NCBI RefSeq assembly: GCF_000939975.1
Contig: NZ_LK391969.1
Location: 2,177,953 to 2,241,952, forward strand
Direction: 5' to 3'
Source: Pseudomonas saudimassiliensis
GTDB taxonomy: Bacteria; Pseudomonadota; Gammaproteobacteria; Pseudomonadales; Pseudomonadaceae
Length of the DNA: 64,000 nucleotides
Made by a program: the position numbers and the translations under genes. A model generated the notes under the pieces. The model did no database searches and was not told where the DNA came from. It was given only the letters and a program-made list of their open reading frames with translations. Positions 51,629-60,566 of this stretch are shown here, piece by piece (the first letter of the stretch is position 1; each line of letters starts with the position of its first letter).

Positions 51629-52243
51629 TCAGCGGCTACCCAGCAGTTGACGGGTGTAGTCTTCCATCGGTTCCCGCAGCAGGTATTCTGGACGGGACTT
51701 GTAGAAGGCCAGGAAACCGGTGCGGCTGGTGACCGTGGCAAAATCGATCAGCCGCTCGGTGCCGGCTTCCAGCAGCATCAGCTGCAGCACCACCTCGTCC
51801 CGGCCCACATGGCCCTCGCTGGCCTGCTGGGGCGTCGGTTGCGCCCCGGCGCTGCTCTGGGCACTGGCAAAACGGGTGTAGAGCAGATAGTCGAGCCCGT
51901 ACTGGCGCGCCTGCATCAGCGCCTCATTCAGTCCCAGCGGCTGCTCGGCCCGGCGCACCATGGGGAACACCTGTACCGCCGCAGCGAGCCCCTCCTCGGC
52001 GAGGATGTTGGGTCGTGCGTAGGCATGGCCGACCGGCACGAAGTGGCTCTGGGCAATATACAGCCGGGAGTCGGCCTGGAGCCGGAAATTGCCGCTGCGG
52101 CGAATCTGATAGTGATCCAGCAGCCCCGCATCGCTGAGATAGAAACGCCCTTCTTCCTTCATCTGCGAGGGGGTGCAGGCAGCCAACAGCAACGCAGCCA
52201 TCAGTGCGAACAGGCAATGCGGAATAACGCGGAAGGCGGTCAT
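51629..52243 (-). CDS. DUF4823 lipoprotein
   Basis: This 204-residue protein has a lipoprotein signal (MTAFRVIPHCLFALMAALLLAAC, lipobox LLAAC) and the DUF4823 mature part, with FRLQADSRLYIAQSHFVPVGHAYARPNILAEEGLAAAVQVFPMV and QARQYGLDYLLYTRFASAQ. Family function is not known. The ATG at 52243 overlaps the TGA of the radical SAM gene (ATGA), so the two are translationally coupled; the in-frame start at 52258 adds only five residues before the signal. Confidence 0.88.
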   Translation of the reverse strand: MTAFRVIPHCLFALMAALLLAACTPSQMKEEGRFYLSDAGLLDHYQIRRSGNFRLQADSRLYIAQSHFVPVGHAYARPNILAEEGLAAAVQVFPMVRRAEQPLGLNEALMQARQYGLDYLLYTRFASAQSSAGAQPTPQQASEGHVGRDEVVLQLMLLEAGTERLIDFATVTSRTGFLAFYKSRPEYLLREPMEDYTRQLLGSR

Positions 52244-53139
52244 AGGCCGCGCATCCATTCCGGTCGCAGCCCAGCATGGTCAGGGTGCGCGATTGCGGTA
52301 CGCACCTGGGCCAGCATGCGCGCCTTGTCAGCTCCCAATACGCCCTTGAGCACCAGGTAATTGGACGCGTGGTCACTGCGAAAGACCGTGTTGTCCAGCT
52401 CCAGGGCGGCCAGGAACTGCTCCATCTCGCGGAACAGGTCAGCCTGGTCCAGTGGCTGGAAATCCGGAAACTGCTCCCGGTAGCGCTCCAGCCCATTAGG
52501 GAAACTGACCACCAGGGTGGACAGGTACTCCGGCTGGGCGAGATTCATCAGCCGGGCAGAGTTGGCCGCGTGCTGCTCGCTCAGCGAGCGCCCGCCCAGG
52601 CCATTGAGAATCATCACCGAGGTCTGGATCCCGGCCTCCCTGGCCTTGAGTAATGCTTCGGCCGTGGAATCGAAGGTCTCGCCCTTGTTCACCCGCCGCA
52701 GCACCTCGTCATCCCCGGACTCGGCGCCGACATAGAGCATCCGCAGGCCAGCCTGCCGCAGGGCCTTGAGCTCCTCCACCGACTTGCGCCGTAGATTGCG
52801 GGGCAAGCAGTAGGACGTGACCCGGTGTACTTCCGGCATATGCTCGGCAATCGCCTGGAGAATCCGCAGCAACCGATGGGTCGGCAGCACCATGGCGTCA
52901 CCGTCAGCGAGGAACACCCGCTGCACCAGGAGTTGCTCCCCACAACGACGTATCTCATCCAGCACCTGTTGCTCGTCACGGGCGCGAAACTTTTTCTGGG
53001 GCGCCGTATACATGTCGCAGAAGGTGCACTGGTTCCAGGAGCAGCCGTTGGTGACCGGCAGGATCAGGGAGTGCGCCTCGCTCGGTGGCCGGAAGACCGG
53101 TTCGACATAGGCAATGGGGAAGTGGGACTGGGCAGACAT
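52240..53139 (-). CDS. Radical SAM protein, HemN/ELP3-like fold
   Basis: This 299-residue protein has the radical SAM motif CSWNQCTFC (CxxxCxxC) near residue 33, after SLILPVTNGC. Further core motifs are RVFLADGDAMVLPTHRLLRIL and LYVGAESGDDEVLRRVNKGET. It has no extra cluster-binding domain and ends soon after the barrel. The reaction is unknown; the wording resembles the group of B12-independent radical SAM proteins annotated near tRNA or coproporphyrinogen enzymes. GGAGG lies four bases before the ATG. It is coupled to the DUF4823 lipoprotein. Confidence 0.9.
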   Translation of the reverse strand: MSAQSHFPIAYVEPVFRPPSEAHSLILPVTNGCSWNQCTFCDMYTAPQKKFRARDEQQVLDEIRRCGEQLLVQRVFLADGDAMVLPTHRLLRILQAIAEHMPEVHRVTSYCLPRNLRRKSVEELKALRQAGLRMLYVGAESGDDEVLRRVNKGETFDSTAEALLKAREAGIQTSVMILNGLGGRSLSEQHAANSARLMNLAQPEYLSTLVVSFPNGLERYREQFPDFQPLDQADLFREMEQFLAALELDNTVFRSDHASNYLVLKGVLGADKARMLAQVRTAIAHPDHAGLRPEWMRGL

Positions 53140-53321
53140 GCGACCTCCAAATCACGATGCGACGGGCAGTCTACAGGATAGCGGCCCACTGTATCGAGCA
53201 CGGCGGCGCCGCCATCACCCGAATGGGTTTGGCGCAGCTGGGGCGATTTCTTTTAATGTCTCCCCTACGGAGCAGGCATTGTGCCATTGAGAACTAATAA
53301 CAACATATACGGAACATAACG

Positions 53322-55010
53322 ATGCAAAAGAACAGGACCAAACCCACCGGCTTCATGCTGTCAACTGTATCGGCGGTCGTGCTGGCCGTCAGTCTGAGCG
53401 GCTGTTTATCGAGCGGCGGCGGTGGCAGCAGCAAGAGTGAGCGCGATCCACTGAGGGTCAGCACCGCCCAGGGCGATTACGTGGGCATCAACGCATCCGG
53501 CATGAAAGTCTATCGTGGCATCCGCTATGGCGTCGCGGAACGCTTTGGCAGTCCGGAATTCCCGCCTGCCCACAGCAAGGCAATCCAGCTCGACGAGTCC
53601 TTTGGCAGCGCCTGTCCGCAGCTTGCCAGCCCCTTCGGCGAGGCCAGTGTCAATGAGGATTGTCTGTTTCTCAACGTTTACGCTCCCGAGGAGCCCGGCG
53701 AATATCCTGTGATGGTATGGATTCACGGTGGCGCCTTTATCTATGGCGACGGCGGAGAGACCTATGACCCACAGCGTCTGGTCGAGAAAGGCGTCGTAGT
53801 CGTTACCCTGAATTACCGCCTGGGAGCGTTGGGCTTCCTGCCGCACGCCGATCTTGAGAACTCCAACTTCGGCCTGCAGGACCAGCAACTGGCCCTGCGC
53901 TGGGTTCAGGAGAATATCGCGGCCTTTGATGGCGATCCGGACAACGTAACCCTGTTCGGTGAGTCCGCAGGTGGCCACAGCGTTGCCAGTCAGATTGCCT
54001 CACCGGGGGCGGAGGGGCTGTTCCACAAGGCCATTATCCAGAGCGGCGCGTACAACGGCACCCAGCTGCCTCTGGCTGCGGGTCAATATGCCTTCGCCAC
54101 CGAAACACTGGCCAAACTCGGCTGCGCCACATCAGATGACCTGCTGGGCTGCTTGCGTAGCCAGACCGTGGAGGACATCCTGGCGGCGCAGGCAGGAAAT
54201 TATCTGCCCGTGACCGGGACCCCGACCCTGCCTGTATCCATCATTGAGGCGCTTGCCACAGGCGACTTCAATAAAGTCCCGGTTATCTCCGGAAGCAACC
54301 TGGAAGAGGGTTCGCTATTTACCCTGCTTGCGCTGGCAGATGCGGACGACGCCCTCCGTGCCGTGCTGGCCCCTGCTTTAAGCGACGCGGTGAAGGATGC
54401 CAGCTACGCCAATTCGGTTGGCACTTTATTGCAAGAAGACCCGAGGCTCGATGCTGAGCAGATTGCCAGCGACTATCTCGCCAGGTTCGCGTCATTGCCG
54501 GCCCCGGATAAATACATCGCTGCACACGCTGCGATTGGTACCGACTGGCGCTTCAACTGTCCTAACAGCACCCAATGGCAATTGCTAAAGGATCAGGTAC
54601 CCACATGGGGCTACTGGTTCACCGAGCGCAACGCACCGGCATTGCCTGGCTTAGCGGCGCCCTTCCCGCTGGGCGCCACCCACACGGCTGAAATTCAGTT
54701 TGTGCTGAGTTCCAACGAGACTTTGACGGAGCGCGGGGCTACCGAGGACCATCTTGCTCTCGCTGAGCATATGGCCTCGTACTGGACCAACTTCGCGCGC
54801 TATGGGGACGACCCAGCTATCGGCCCGAACGGCACCGATGGCAGCGGTAGCCTACCGGCATGGGATCCTGTGTCCGACGCCGGCTTTGTTAACAATCTTG
54901 TCGCGCCGACCCCCACGGCCTCATCCAAGGCTGCTTTCGACGCAGCTCACCAGTGTGGCTACTGGAACGCGCCACCGGTACTGCCTGAAGAAGATGTATT
55001 ACCTCAGTGA
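53322..55010 (+). CDS. Type B carboxylesterase, lipoprotein
   Basis: This 562-residue alpha/beta hydrolase has a lipoprotein signal ending in LSLSGC (Cys28), followed by a Gly/Ser linker, so it is probably anchored in the outer membrane. The type B signatures are clear: GMKVYRGIRYG, EDCLFLNVY, the oxyanion HGGAFIYGDG near residue 135, the nucleophile S215 in FGESAGGHS, and a late His in GATHTAEIQFV. GGAA precedes the ATG. Local base composition is somewhat more AT-rich than in flanking genes. It is not the tannase-type MHETase family. The substrate (aliphatic or aromatic ester) is unknown. Confidence 0.92.
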   Translation: MQKNRTKPTGFMLSTVSAVVLAVSLSGCLSSGGGGSSKSERDPLRVSTAQGDYVGINASGMKVYRGIRYGVAERFGSPEFPPAHSKAIQLDESFGSACPQLASPFGEASVNEDCLFLNVYAPEEPGEYPVMVWIHGGAFIYGDGGETYDPQRLVEKGVVVVTLNYRLGALGFLPHADLENSNFGLQDQQLALRWVQENIAAFDGDPDNVTLFGESAGGHSVASQIASPGAEGLFHKAIIQSGAYNGTQLPLAAGQYAFATETLAKLGCATSDDLLGCLRSQTVEDILAAQAGNYLPVTGTPTLPVSIIEALATGDFNKVPVISGSNLEEGSLFTLLALADADDALRAVLAPALSDAVKDASYANSVGTLLQEDPRLDAEQIASDYLARFASLPAPDKYIAAHAAIGTDWRFNCPNSTQWQLLKDQVPTWGYWFTERNAPALPGLAAPFPLGATHTAEIQFVLSSNETLTERGATEDHLALAEHMASYWTNFARYGDDPAIGPNGTDGSGSLPAWDPVSDAGFVNNLVAPTPTASSKAAFDAAHQCGYWNAPPVLPEEDVLPQ

Positions 55011-55019
55011 GTCCTCACA

Positions 55020-55045
55020 GCGGCGCTGACTAACGTCGGCGCCGC
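55020..55045. terminator. Weak hairpin between converging esterase and amidohydrolase genes
   Basis: Seven-base-pair stem GCGGCGC with GCGCCGC (55020-55026 with 55039-55045) in the 40-base gap between two converging genes. There is no T-run. Confidence 0.35.
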
Positions 55046-55050
55046 GCCTC

Positions 55051-56073
55051 TTACTCTCCCCGCCCGGGCAATATCGCCAGGAAGTTATCCCGGGCCACCT
55101 TGCGGGCCACATTTTCATCCAGCGCATTCAGAAACACATCGAAAGCCTGTATGTGCTTGCCCAGATTATCGAAGCGACCTACCACATCCGAGCCGATCAT
55201 GAAGCGATCCGGATATCGCTCCACCAGCTTCACCCAGTCAGGCTCCGGCTTTCCGTTCTTGTCCAGCATATAGGGTTCCAGCACGGTCCAGGACAGGTCG
55301 ATATACAGATTGGGGTATAGGCCGAGCATCCGCTCCAGCTCTTCGAAGAGAAAGTCCAGCTTCTGCTGATGCCGGTGTATTTCCTTGCTGGTGCCCGCGT
55401 GCGCCCAGATGAACCGCACCGAGGGGTGATCACGCAATGCCACTTCAAATTCGGGAAGATAGAGGGGGTTGCGCTCGCGCTTGGACGTTATGTTGCTATG
55501 GATCATGACCGGCAGATCATGTTCGGCGGCCAGGTGATAGATACGTATCAGCGCCTCGCTGTTGGCCCGGGGTGTTTCGCTCTGGGTGAGGGCCGTCAGG
55601 TCGTCATGGCGGGTGAAAATTTCACCTATCCCTTTCCACATTCCCGGATAGGTTTCCAGGAGCCGACGTACATGTTCATCCGAATTCTTGTCGTTGGGAT
55701 TGAAACCGGTCAGAAACGGATGAAAACGCTTGCGTTGCTCCGCATCCAGCTCTTGCAGGGCATGGGCAACAATATGATCGGTGGCGCTGTACCAATAGGC
55801 ACCAGCATCGTCACCGGCATAGTAGCGAGGCCGGCGGGGCTCGTCCTCATGCCACTTCTTGGCGACCGAGATGCCACTGAGCATCGCATGCTCGATGTCG
55901 TGCTCATCCATCTGCTTCAACAGCTTGGCCATGCCGTCGGTTTCCTGGAAGAAATCGACATAATGCAGATGGGCGTCGGCGTATTCGTAGTCACGTGCCT
56001 GGGCTGGCAACACCGCCAGCGCAGCGAGCAGGCACAGGGCGGAACGGAATGGGGGCAAGCGGGTACTCCTCAT
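55051..56073 (-). CDS. Exported amidohydrolase-family (TIM-barrel) protein
   Basis: This 340-residue protein has a signal peptide (LPPFRSALCLLAALAVLPAQA) and an amidohydrolase_2-like barrel. Metal-type motifs are DAHLHYVDF near the start, PVMIHSNITS, RFIWAHAGTSKEIHRH and FMIGSDVVG. Relatives include lactone hydrolases and decarboxylases acting on aromatic or lactone substrates. No clear substrate is suggested by the neighbours (an esterase lipoprotein converging, a TetR regulator upstream). It is 51 bases from the TetR gene on the same strand, so the two may share a transcript. Confidence 0.88.
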   Translation of the reverse strand: MRSTRLPPFRSALCLLAALAVLPAQARDYEYADAHLHYVDFFQETDGMAKLLKQMDEHDIEHAMLSGISVAKKWHEDEPRRPRYYAGDDAGAYWYSATDHIVAHALQELDAEQRKRFHPFLTGFNPNDKNSDEHVRRLLETYPGMWKGIGEIFTRHDDLTALTQSETPRANSEALIRIYHLAAEHDLPVMIHSNITSKRERNPLYLPEFEVALRDHPSVRFIWAHAGTSKEIHRHQQKLDFLFEELERMLGLYPNLYIDLSWTVLEPYMLDKNGKPEPDWVKLVERYPDRFMIGSDVVGRFDNLGKHIQAFDVFLNALDENVARKVARDNFLAILPGRGE

Positions 56074-56124
56074 TGAATCGGCTGTCCGAATAGACCCGCC
56101 GCTTCGTCTGGAGTTCAGCGCTGC

Positions 56125-56763
56125 TCAGGCAGGCTCGCCGTCACGCCGGCGCTTGGAGCGATTGCCCATGCGCACCCCGATGTCCATCAGGAACTGCATA
56201 TAGCCCTCCTTATCCTTGATCACCTCCTGCCAGAATGGCGAGTGATACATTGACATGGCGCCATGCACCAGCGCCCAGGCCGCGCAGTAGTGGAAATACG
56301 CAGGCACGTCTTCCAGCTTGCCATCATCGATACGGACCTGGATAACCCCGGTCAGGTGATTGAAATTGGACGCGCGTATGCGATGCAGCTCCTCGACGAG
56401 CTCCGGCATCTGATTGGTCTTGAGGACCTTCTCCTCCAGCCGGTCGAACAGCCGGTAGCGCTCGGGATCGCTCATGCGGAACGCGAAATATTCCCGGGAC
56501 AGGGCCTCACGGTCGGTCTCGATGGTTTCCGAATGCAGCAATTCTGCCAGGTCGCGCTCGTAATCGAGCATCAGCCGCAGGTAGATTTCGGCCTTGGATT
56601 TGAAATGCTTGTAAATGGTGCCCTTGCCGATACCCACGTCATCGGCAATCATCTCGACGGTGACACTGTCCTCTCCCTGCTCCAGGAACAACCGCAGCGC
56701 CGAAGCGAGGATTTCCTGTTCGCGGCGGCGGAACTCCCGGACCTTGCGTGACTCATTCTGCAT
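56125..56763 (-). CDS. TetR-family transcriptional repressor
   Basis: This 212-residue protein has the TetR HTH (REQEILASALRLFLEQGEDSVTVEMIADDVGIGKGTIYKHFKSKAEIYLRLML, residues about 15-68) and a helical ligand domain. The ligand domain has FHYCAAWALVHGAMSMYHSPF, typical of acyl-CoA- or lipid-sensing members. AGGAAG is about seven bases before the ATG at 56763; the in-frame start at 56799 is less likely. It is divergent from a class V aminotransferase gene, with a strong inverted repeat in between. Confidence 0.92.
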   Translation of the reverse strand: MQNESRKVREFRRREQEILASALRLFLEQGEDSVTVEMIADDVGIGKGTIYKHFKSKAEIYLRLMLDYERDLAELLHSETIETDREALSREYFAFRMSDPERYRLFDRLEEKVLKTNQMPELVEELHRIRASNFNHLTGVIQVRIDDGKLEDVPAYFHYCAAWALVHGAMSMYHSPFWQEVIKDKEGYMQFLMDIGVRMGNRSKRRRDGEPA

Positions 56764-56826
56764 ATGGCTTCCTGCGTGGGCGTGACGAAGAGTAGGCATT
56801 ATGCCAATTTCATGACCCGTTGCACA

Positions 56827-56851
56827 CTTTCGGTATTAATATGACCGAAAG
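56827..56851. promoter_or_regulatory. Candidate TetR operator: perfect 8-9-8 inverted repeat
   Basis: CTTTCGGT (56827-56834) and ACCGAAAG (56844-56851) are perfect inverted arms around a nine-base AT-rich spacer. It lies 64 bases upstream of the TetR gene and about 85 bases upstream of the aminotransferase gene, the place expected for a shared operator. The AT-rich spacer looks like part of overlapping -10 regions. Confidence 0.65.
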
Positions 56852-56935
56852 GCCATGGCTTTTCTGTGATCAGGTTCCGTTTCCCCCCAGGCGCGCTATT
56901 ATCCAGAGCAATACGCACCCGCACAGGACCCGACC

Positions 56936-58087
56936 ATGCTCCATGAACTGCAATGGGATGATGAATTTCCCCAGGACCCCGCCATCTGCTATCTGAACCA
57001 CGCGGCGGTCGCCCCCTGGCCCAAGCGTGCCGCGGAGGCAGTAACGGCCTTTGCCCAGGAAAACATCCATCGGGGCGCGACGGATTACCCGCGCTGGATC
57101 CAACTGGAACATCGCCTGCGCGGGCAATTGCAGACCCTGCTCAACGCGCCGAGCAAGGGTGACATTGCCCTGGTGAAGAACACCTCCGAGGCGTTATCGC
57201 TGGTGGCGATGGGGCTGGACTGGGCCGAGGGCGACGAGATCCTGATCAGCGATCAGGAATTTCCCTCCAACCGGATCCCCTGGCAGGCATTGGAGGGCCG
57301 TGGCGTCACCGTGCGCCAGGTCAGCCTCGACGGCGATGATCCGGAGGCCGCGCTGATTGCGGCCATGGGCCCCGCCACCCGGCTGCTGAGCATCAGCTCT
57401 GTGCAATACGCCAGCGGCCTGCGGATGGACCTGGTGCGCCTGGGTCAAGCTTGCCGCGAGCGCAATATTCTCTACTGTGTGGATGCAATCCAGTCCCTGG
57501 GCGCCCTGCCATTGGATGTCCAGGCCATCGATTGCGATTTCGCCATGGCCGATGGTCACAAGTGGTTGCTTGGGCCCGAAGGCCTCGGCGTGTTCTATTG
57601 CCGCCGCACGGCCCGGGAACGCCTGAAGCTGCTGCAGTTCGGCTGGCATATGGTCGAAGCCATGGGCGACTATGACCGGGAGGACTGGGTGCCAGCCACT
57701 ACCGCGCGCCGCTTCGAACCGGGTAGCCCCAATACCCTTGCCCAGCAGGCGCTGTCGGCCAGCCTTGAGCTGCTGCTCGAGGTTGGGGAGCGGCGAATCC
57801 AGGAGGCCCTGCAACAACGCACAGCCTACCTGTTGCAGGCGCTGGGGCGTTTGCCCGGCCTGCGTATCCTCAGCCCGGTCACACCCGAGCGCCGCGCTGG
57901 TATTGTGACCTTCCAGGTCGACGGCTGCGATACCGACTGGTTGTTCCAGCAGTTGAAGGAAGCGGGAGTGATATGCGCAGCCCGGGGCGGTGGTATTCGC
58001 TGGTCGCCCCATTTCTACACGCCCCAGGGGGTGTTGGACCGGGCGCTGGATATCCTGCGGGATGTCCTATCCCGTCGCCCGGTGTGA
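56936..58087 (+). CDS. Class V aminotransferase-fold PLP protein
   Basis: This 383-residue PLP enzyme has the Schiff-base Lys in FAMADGHKWLLGPEG. Class V features at the N-terminus are YLNHAAVAPWPKRA and VKNTSEALSLVAMGLDW. It resembles the isopenicillin-N-epimerase/CsdA-like branch, but the mobile Cys loop of true cysteine desulphurases (GHHC or CRSG) is missing. The corresponding C-terminal part reads VICAARGGGIRWSPHFYTP. I therefore would not call it a desulphurase. The substrate is unknown. It is divergent from the TetR gene and faces the shared operator candidate. Confidence 0.88.
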   Translation: MLHELQWDDEFPQDPAICYLNHAAVAPWPKRAAEAVTAFAQENIHRGATDYPRWIQLEHRLRGQLQTLLNAPSKGDIALVKNTSEALSLVAMGLDWAEGDEILISDQEFPSNRIPWQALEGRGVTVRQVSLDGDDPEAALIAAMGPATRLLSISSVQYASGLRMDLVRLGQACRERNILYCVDAIQSLGALPLDVQAIDCDFAMADGHKWLLGPEGLGVFYCRRTARERLKLLQFGWHMVEAMGDYDREDWVPATTARRFEPGSPNTLAQQALSASLELLLEVGERRIQEALQQRTAYLLQALGRLPGLRILSPVTPERRAGIVTFQVDGCDTDWLFQQLKEAGVICAARGGGIRWSPHFYTPQGVLDRALDILRDVLSRRPV

Positions 58088-58405
58088 ACTGGTCACGATA
58101 AGCCTGTGCACCTTATTTCGAATAGGTTTAAACACGGCGACAAACTGACTGGAAATGCGGCAAATCTCGGCAATACTTTGCATAACAGGCGCGGCGTATC
58201 CCCCACATGCCGCTCCTGGCAGAACCGGCACTGCCCGATTCTGTATCACTCCTAATGGTCTTGACCCGAATTTCTCCCCCGGAATTCGGGTTTTTTTTGA
58301 CCCAGGGATACATCGAAATGGTCGATATGTCTGACAGGGATTTTGCGTTGTTTATTACCGGCGGCCTGATAGATCATTGCGTGCATCATTACCCCGGAGG
58401 CAGCC
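58088..58405 (+). other. Intergenic region with a strong terminator, possible small-RNA locus
   Basis: These 318 bases hold no credible protein gene; a 96-codon frame at 58207-58497 has no family-like content. A strong terminator at 58265-58298 lies 178 bases after the aminotransferase stop, further than usual for a simple operon end, so a small RNA ending there is possible. The part after 58298 should hold the pirin promoter. I find no clear -35/-10 pair for either. Confidence 0.4.
58265..58298 (+). terminator. Strong Rho-independent terminator
   Basis: Stem CCCGAATT (58265-58272) with AATTCGGG (58283-58290), ten-base loop, then eight T residues. It ends the aminotransferase transcript or a small RNA in the preceding 178 bases. 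Confidence 0.85.
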
Positions 58406-59104
58406 ATGATCGAACTACGCCCCTATCAGCAATTGGGAAGCGCCCAGCACGGTTGGCTGGATACTCGCTACCATTTCTCCTTCGCCAACTACCATGACCC
58501 GCATCGCATGCATTGGGGCCGACTACGGGTGTGGAATGACGACACCATTGCGCCCCATTCCGGCTTCCCGGGACACCCCCATCGGGATATGGAGATCATT
58601 ACCTACGTGCGTGAAGGCGCCATTACTCACCAGGACAGCATGGGTAACCAGGGGCGCACCCGGGCCGGTGACGTACAGGTGATGAGCGCCGGGACCGGCA
58701 TCACCCACAGTGAATACAATCTGGAAGACGAGGCAACCCGCCTGTTCCAGATCTGGATTCTGCCGGATGAAAAGGGCCTGCCGCCCTCCTGGGGTACCCG
58801 CCCCTTTCCGCGGGGCGAGCGCAGTGGTGCCTTCGTCGCCCTGGCCAGTGGCCTTGCCGACGATAGCGACGCCCTGCCCATCCGCGCCAACGCACGCCTG
58901 GTAGCTGCTACGCTCAAGGCAGGACAAGCGGCCGAATACCTTGTCGCACCGGGGCGCAAGGTCTACCTGGTCCCCGCCAGCGGACGGATCGACATCAACG
59001 GGGTCACGGCCAGCGCTGGCGACGGCGTGGCCATACGGGATGAAAGCCGCCTGCAGGTGACCGCCGAAGAGGACAGCGAAATCGTTCTGGTAGACGTAAT
59101 CTGA
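58406..59104 (+). CDS. Pirin-family cupin protein (YhhW-like)
   Basis: This 232-residue bicupin has all four metal ligands of pirins: H57 and H59 (GHPHRDMEI), H101 and E103 (GITHSEYN). Other landmarks are ITYVREGAITHQDSMGN and PRAGDVQVMSAGTGI-like RAGDVQVMSAGTGITHSE. Bacterial members such as YhhW have quercetin 2,3-dioxygenase activity; others act as redox-sensing regulators. GGAGG precedes the ATG. It is followed 76 bases later by wrbA on the same strand, and a shared role in quinone or oxidative-stress handling is plausible. Confidence 0.93.
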   Translation: MIELRPYQQLGSAQHGWLDTRYHFSFANYHDPHRMHWGRLRVWNDDTIAPHSGFPGHPHRDMEIITYVREGAITHQDSMGNQGRTRAGDVQVMSAGTGITHSEYNLEDEATRLFQIWILPDEKGLPPSWGTRPFPRGERSGAFVALASGLADDSDALPIRANARLVAATLKAGQAAEYLVAPGRKVYLVPASGRIDINGVTASAGDGVAIRDESRLQVTAEEDSEIVLVDVI

Positions 59105-59180
59105 GACGGATCAAATTCGACGAAACCAACGCTTCCGCTGGCCTTACCTGGCGGCGGCAACCCAGTCAGAGGAGTAGGAC

Positions 59181-59780
59181 ATGACCAAGGTGCTAGTGCT
59201 CTATCATTCCATGTACGGCCATATCGAGACCATGGCCCAGGCGATTGCCGAGGGCGCCCGCAGCGTGGCCGGCGCCGAGGTAACCATCAAGCGGGTGCCC
59301 GAAACGATGCCTGCCGAGGTATTCGCGGCGGCCGGCGGCAAGACCGACCAGCCGGCGCCCGAAGCCAGCCCGGCCGAGCTGGGGGATTACGATGCGCTTA
59401 TCGTCGGCACCCCTACCCGGTTCGGCAATATGTCGGGCCAGATGCGCACCTTCTTCGACCAGACCGGCGGCCTCTGGGCCAAGGGCGCGTTGGCCGGCAA
59501 GGTGGCCAGCGTGTTCACCTCCACCGGCACTGGCGGTGGCGAGGAAATGACCATCACCTCAACCTGGACCACCCTGGCCCACCACGGCATGGTGATAGTG
59601 CCAACCGGCTATACCACGCCGGAACTGTTCGACATTTCCCAGGTGGGCGGCGGCACGCCCTATGGCGCCTCGACTATCGCCGGTGGCGACGGCTCACGCC
59701 AGCCGGACGAGCGCGAGCTGGCCATCGCCCGCCACCAGGGCAAGATGGTGACCGAGGTAGCTGCCAAACTGAAAGGTTGA
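59181..59780 (+). CDS. wrbA: NAD(P)H:quinone oxidoreductase WrbA
   Basis: WrbA is an FMN flavodoxin-like enzyme that reduces quinones by two electrons and so limits redox cycling. The 199-residue protein has the FMN phosphate loop [20 protein letters not shown] at the N-terminus, then [45 protein letters not shown] and [12 protein letters not shown]. The length and the [25 protein letters not shown] motif are diagnostic. GAGGAG precedes the ATG. It converges with the tatD-type gene over four bases. Confidence 0.96.
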   Translation: MTKVLVLYHSMYGHIETMAQAIAEGARSVAGAEVTIKRVPETMPAEVFAAAGGKTDQPAPEASPAELGDYDALIVGTPTRFGNMSGQMRTFFDQTGGLWAKGALAGKVASVFTSTGTGGGEEMTITSTWTTLAHHGMVIVPTGYTTPELFDISQVGGGTPYGASTIAGGDGSRQPDERELAIARHQGKMVTEVAAKLKG

Positions 59781-59784
59781 ATAC

Positions 59785-60564
59785 TCAGGCGGCCGTCAGC
59801 GGGAACAACCGGTGGAAATTGGCGGTGGTGGTGGCCCACAGCTGCTCTACCGGCTCCCCACGCAGTTCGGCAAGGAACGCCGCCACCTCGCAGACAAACT
59901 GCGGCTCGTTGGGCTTGCCGCGATGTGGCACCGGCGCGAGATAGGGCGAGTCCGTTTCGACCAGCAGGCGGTCGGCCGGAATGCGCCGGGCCACATCCCG
60001 AAGGGCGTCAGCATTGCGGAAGGTCACGATGCCCGACAACGAGATGTAATACCCCATGTCCAGTGCGGCCCGGGCCATGTCCCAGTCTTCGGTAAAGCAG
60101 TGCAGCACGCCGGCATTCGCCAGGTCCGCCTCACGCAGCATTGCCAGGGTATCTTCCCGCGCCTCCCGGGTGTGGATGATCACCGGTTTGCCGGTGGTCG
60201 CCGCTGCCTGCAGATGATAACGGAAGGAGTCCCGCTGGGCCTCGGCCATCTCCGGCTGGTAATGATAGTCCAGCCCGGTCTCGCCGATGGCAGCCACCCG
60301 GGGATGGTCCAGCGCCTGCAGCAGCCAGACAAGATCGGTCGGGTCGTTGCGGGACAGGTCCAGCGGGTGGATCCCGACGCTGCACCAGACATCGTCGTAT
60401 TGCTCCGCCAATGCCTTGACCACCGGCGCATTGGCGGCGTCTACCCCGATACAGAGGAACTTGCCGACACCCCGCGCCCGCGCGGCATTGAGGGCATTGT
60501 CGAGGGAGCCGTCGTGGGCGGTGAGGTCAAGGCGGTCGAGATGGCAGTGGGAATCTATCAGCAT
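59785..60564 (-). CDS. TatD-family metal-dependent DNase (YcfH-like)
   Basis: This 259-residue TIM-barrel hydrolase has the metal motif DSHCHLD at the N-terminus, the bridging Glu in AAIGETGLDY, and His in PVIIHTREA and LHCFTED. The C-terminal ETDSPYLAPVPHRGKPNEP completes the TatD/YcfH set. Family members have 3'-5' exonuclease or D-aminoacyl-tRNA deacylase activity. The ATG at 60564 lies two bases after the stop of pilZ; a GTG at 60570 is possible. It follows pilZ, the usual Pseudomonas order. Confidence 0.94.
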   Translation of the reverse strand: MLIDSHCHLDRLDLTAHDGSLDNALNAARARGVGKFLCIGVDAANAPVVKALAEQYDDVWCSVGIHPLDLSRNDPTDLVWLLQALDHPRVAAIGETGLDYHYQPEMAEAQRDSFRYHLQAAATTGKPVIIHTREAREDTLAMLREADLANAGVLHCFTEDWDMARAALDMGYYISLSGIVTFRNADALRDVARRIPADRLLVETDSPYLAPVPHRGKPNEPQFVCEVAAFLAELRGEPVEQLWATTTANFHRLFPLTAA

Positions 60565-60566
60565 GG

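Noticed and set aside
53322-55010. MHETase identity for the esterase lipoprotein
   Set aside because: MHETase belongs to the tannase family, whereas this is a type B carboxylesterase by motif order and length.
56936-58087. Cysteine desulphurase (SufS/CsdA) identity for the class V aminotransferase
   Set aside because: The mobile loop with the catalytic Cys is not present and no Suf or Isc genes are adjacent.
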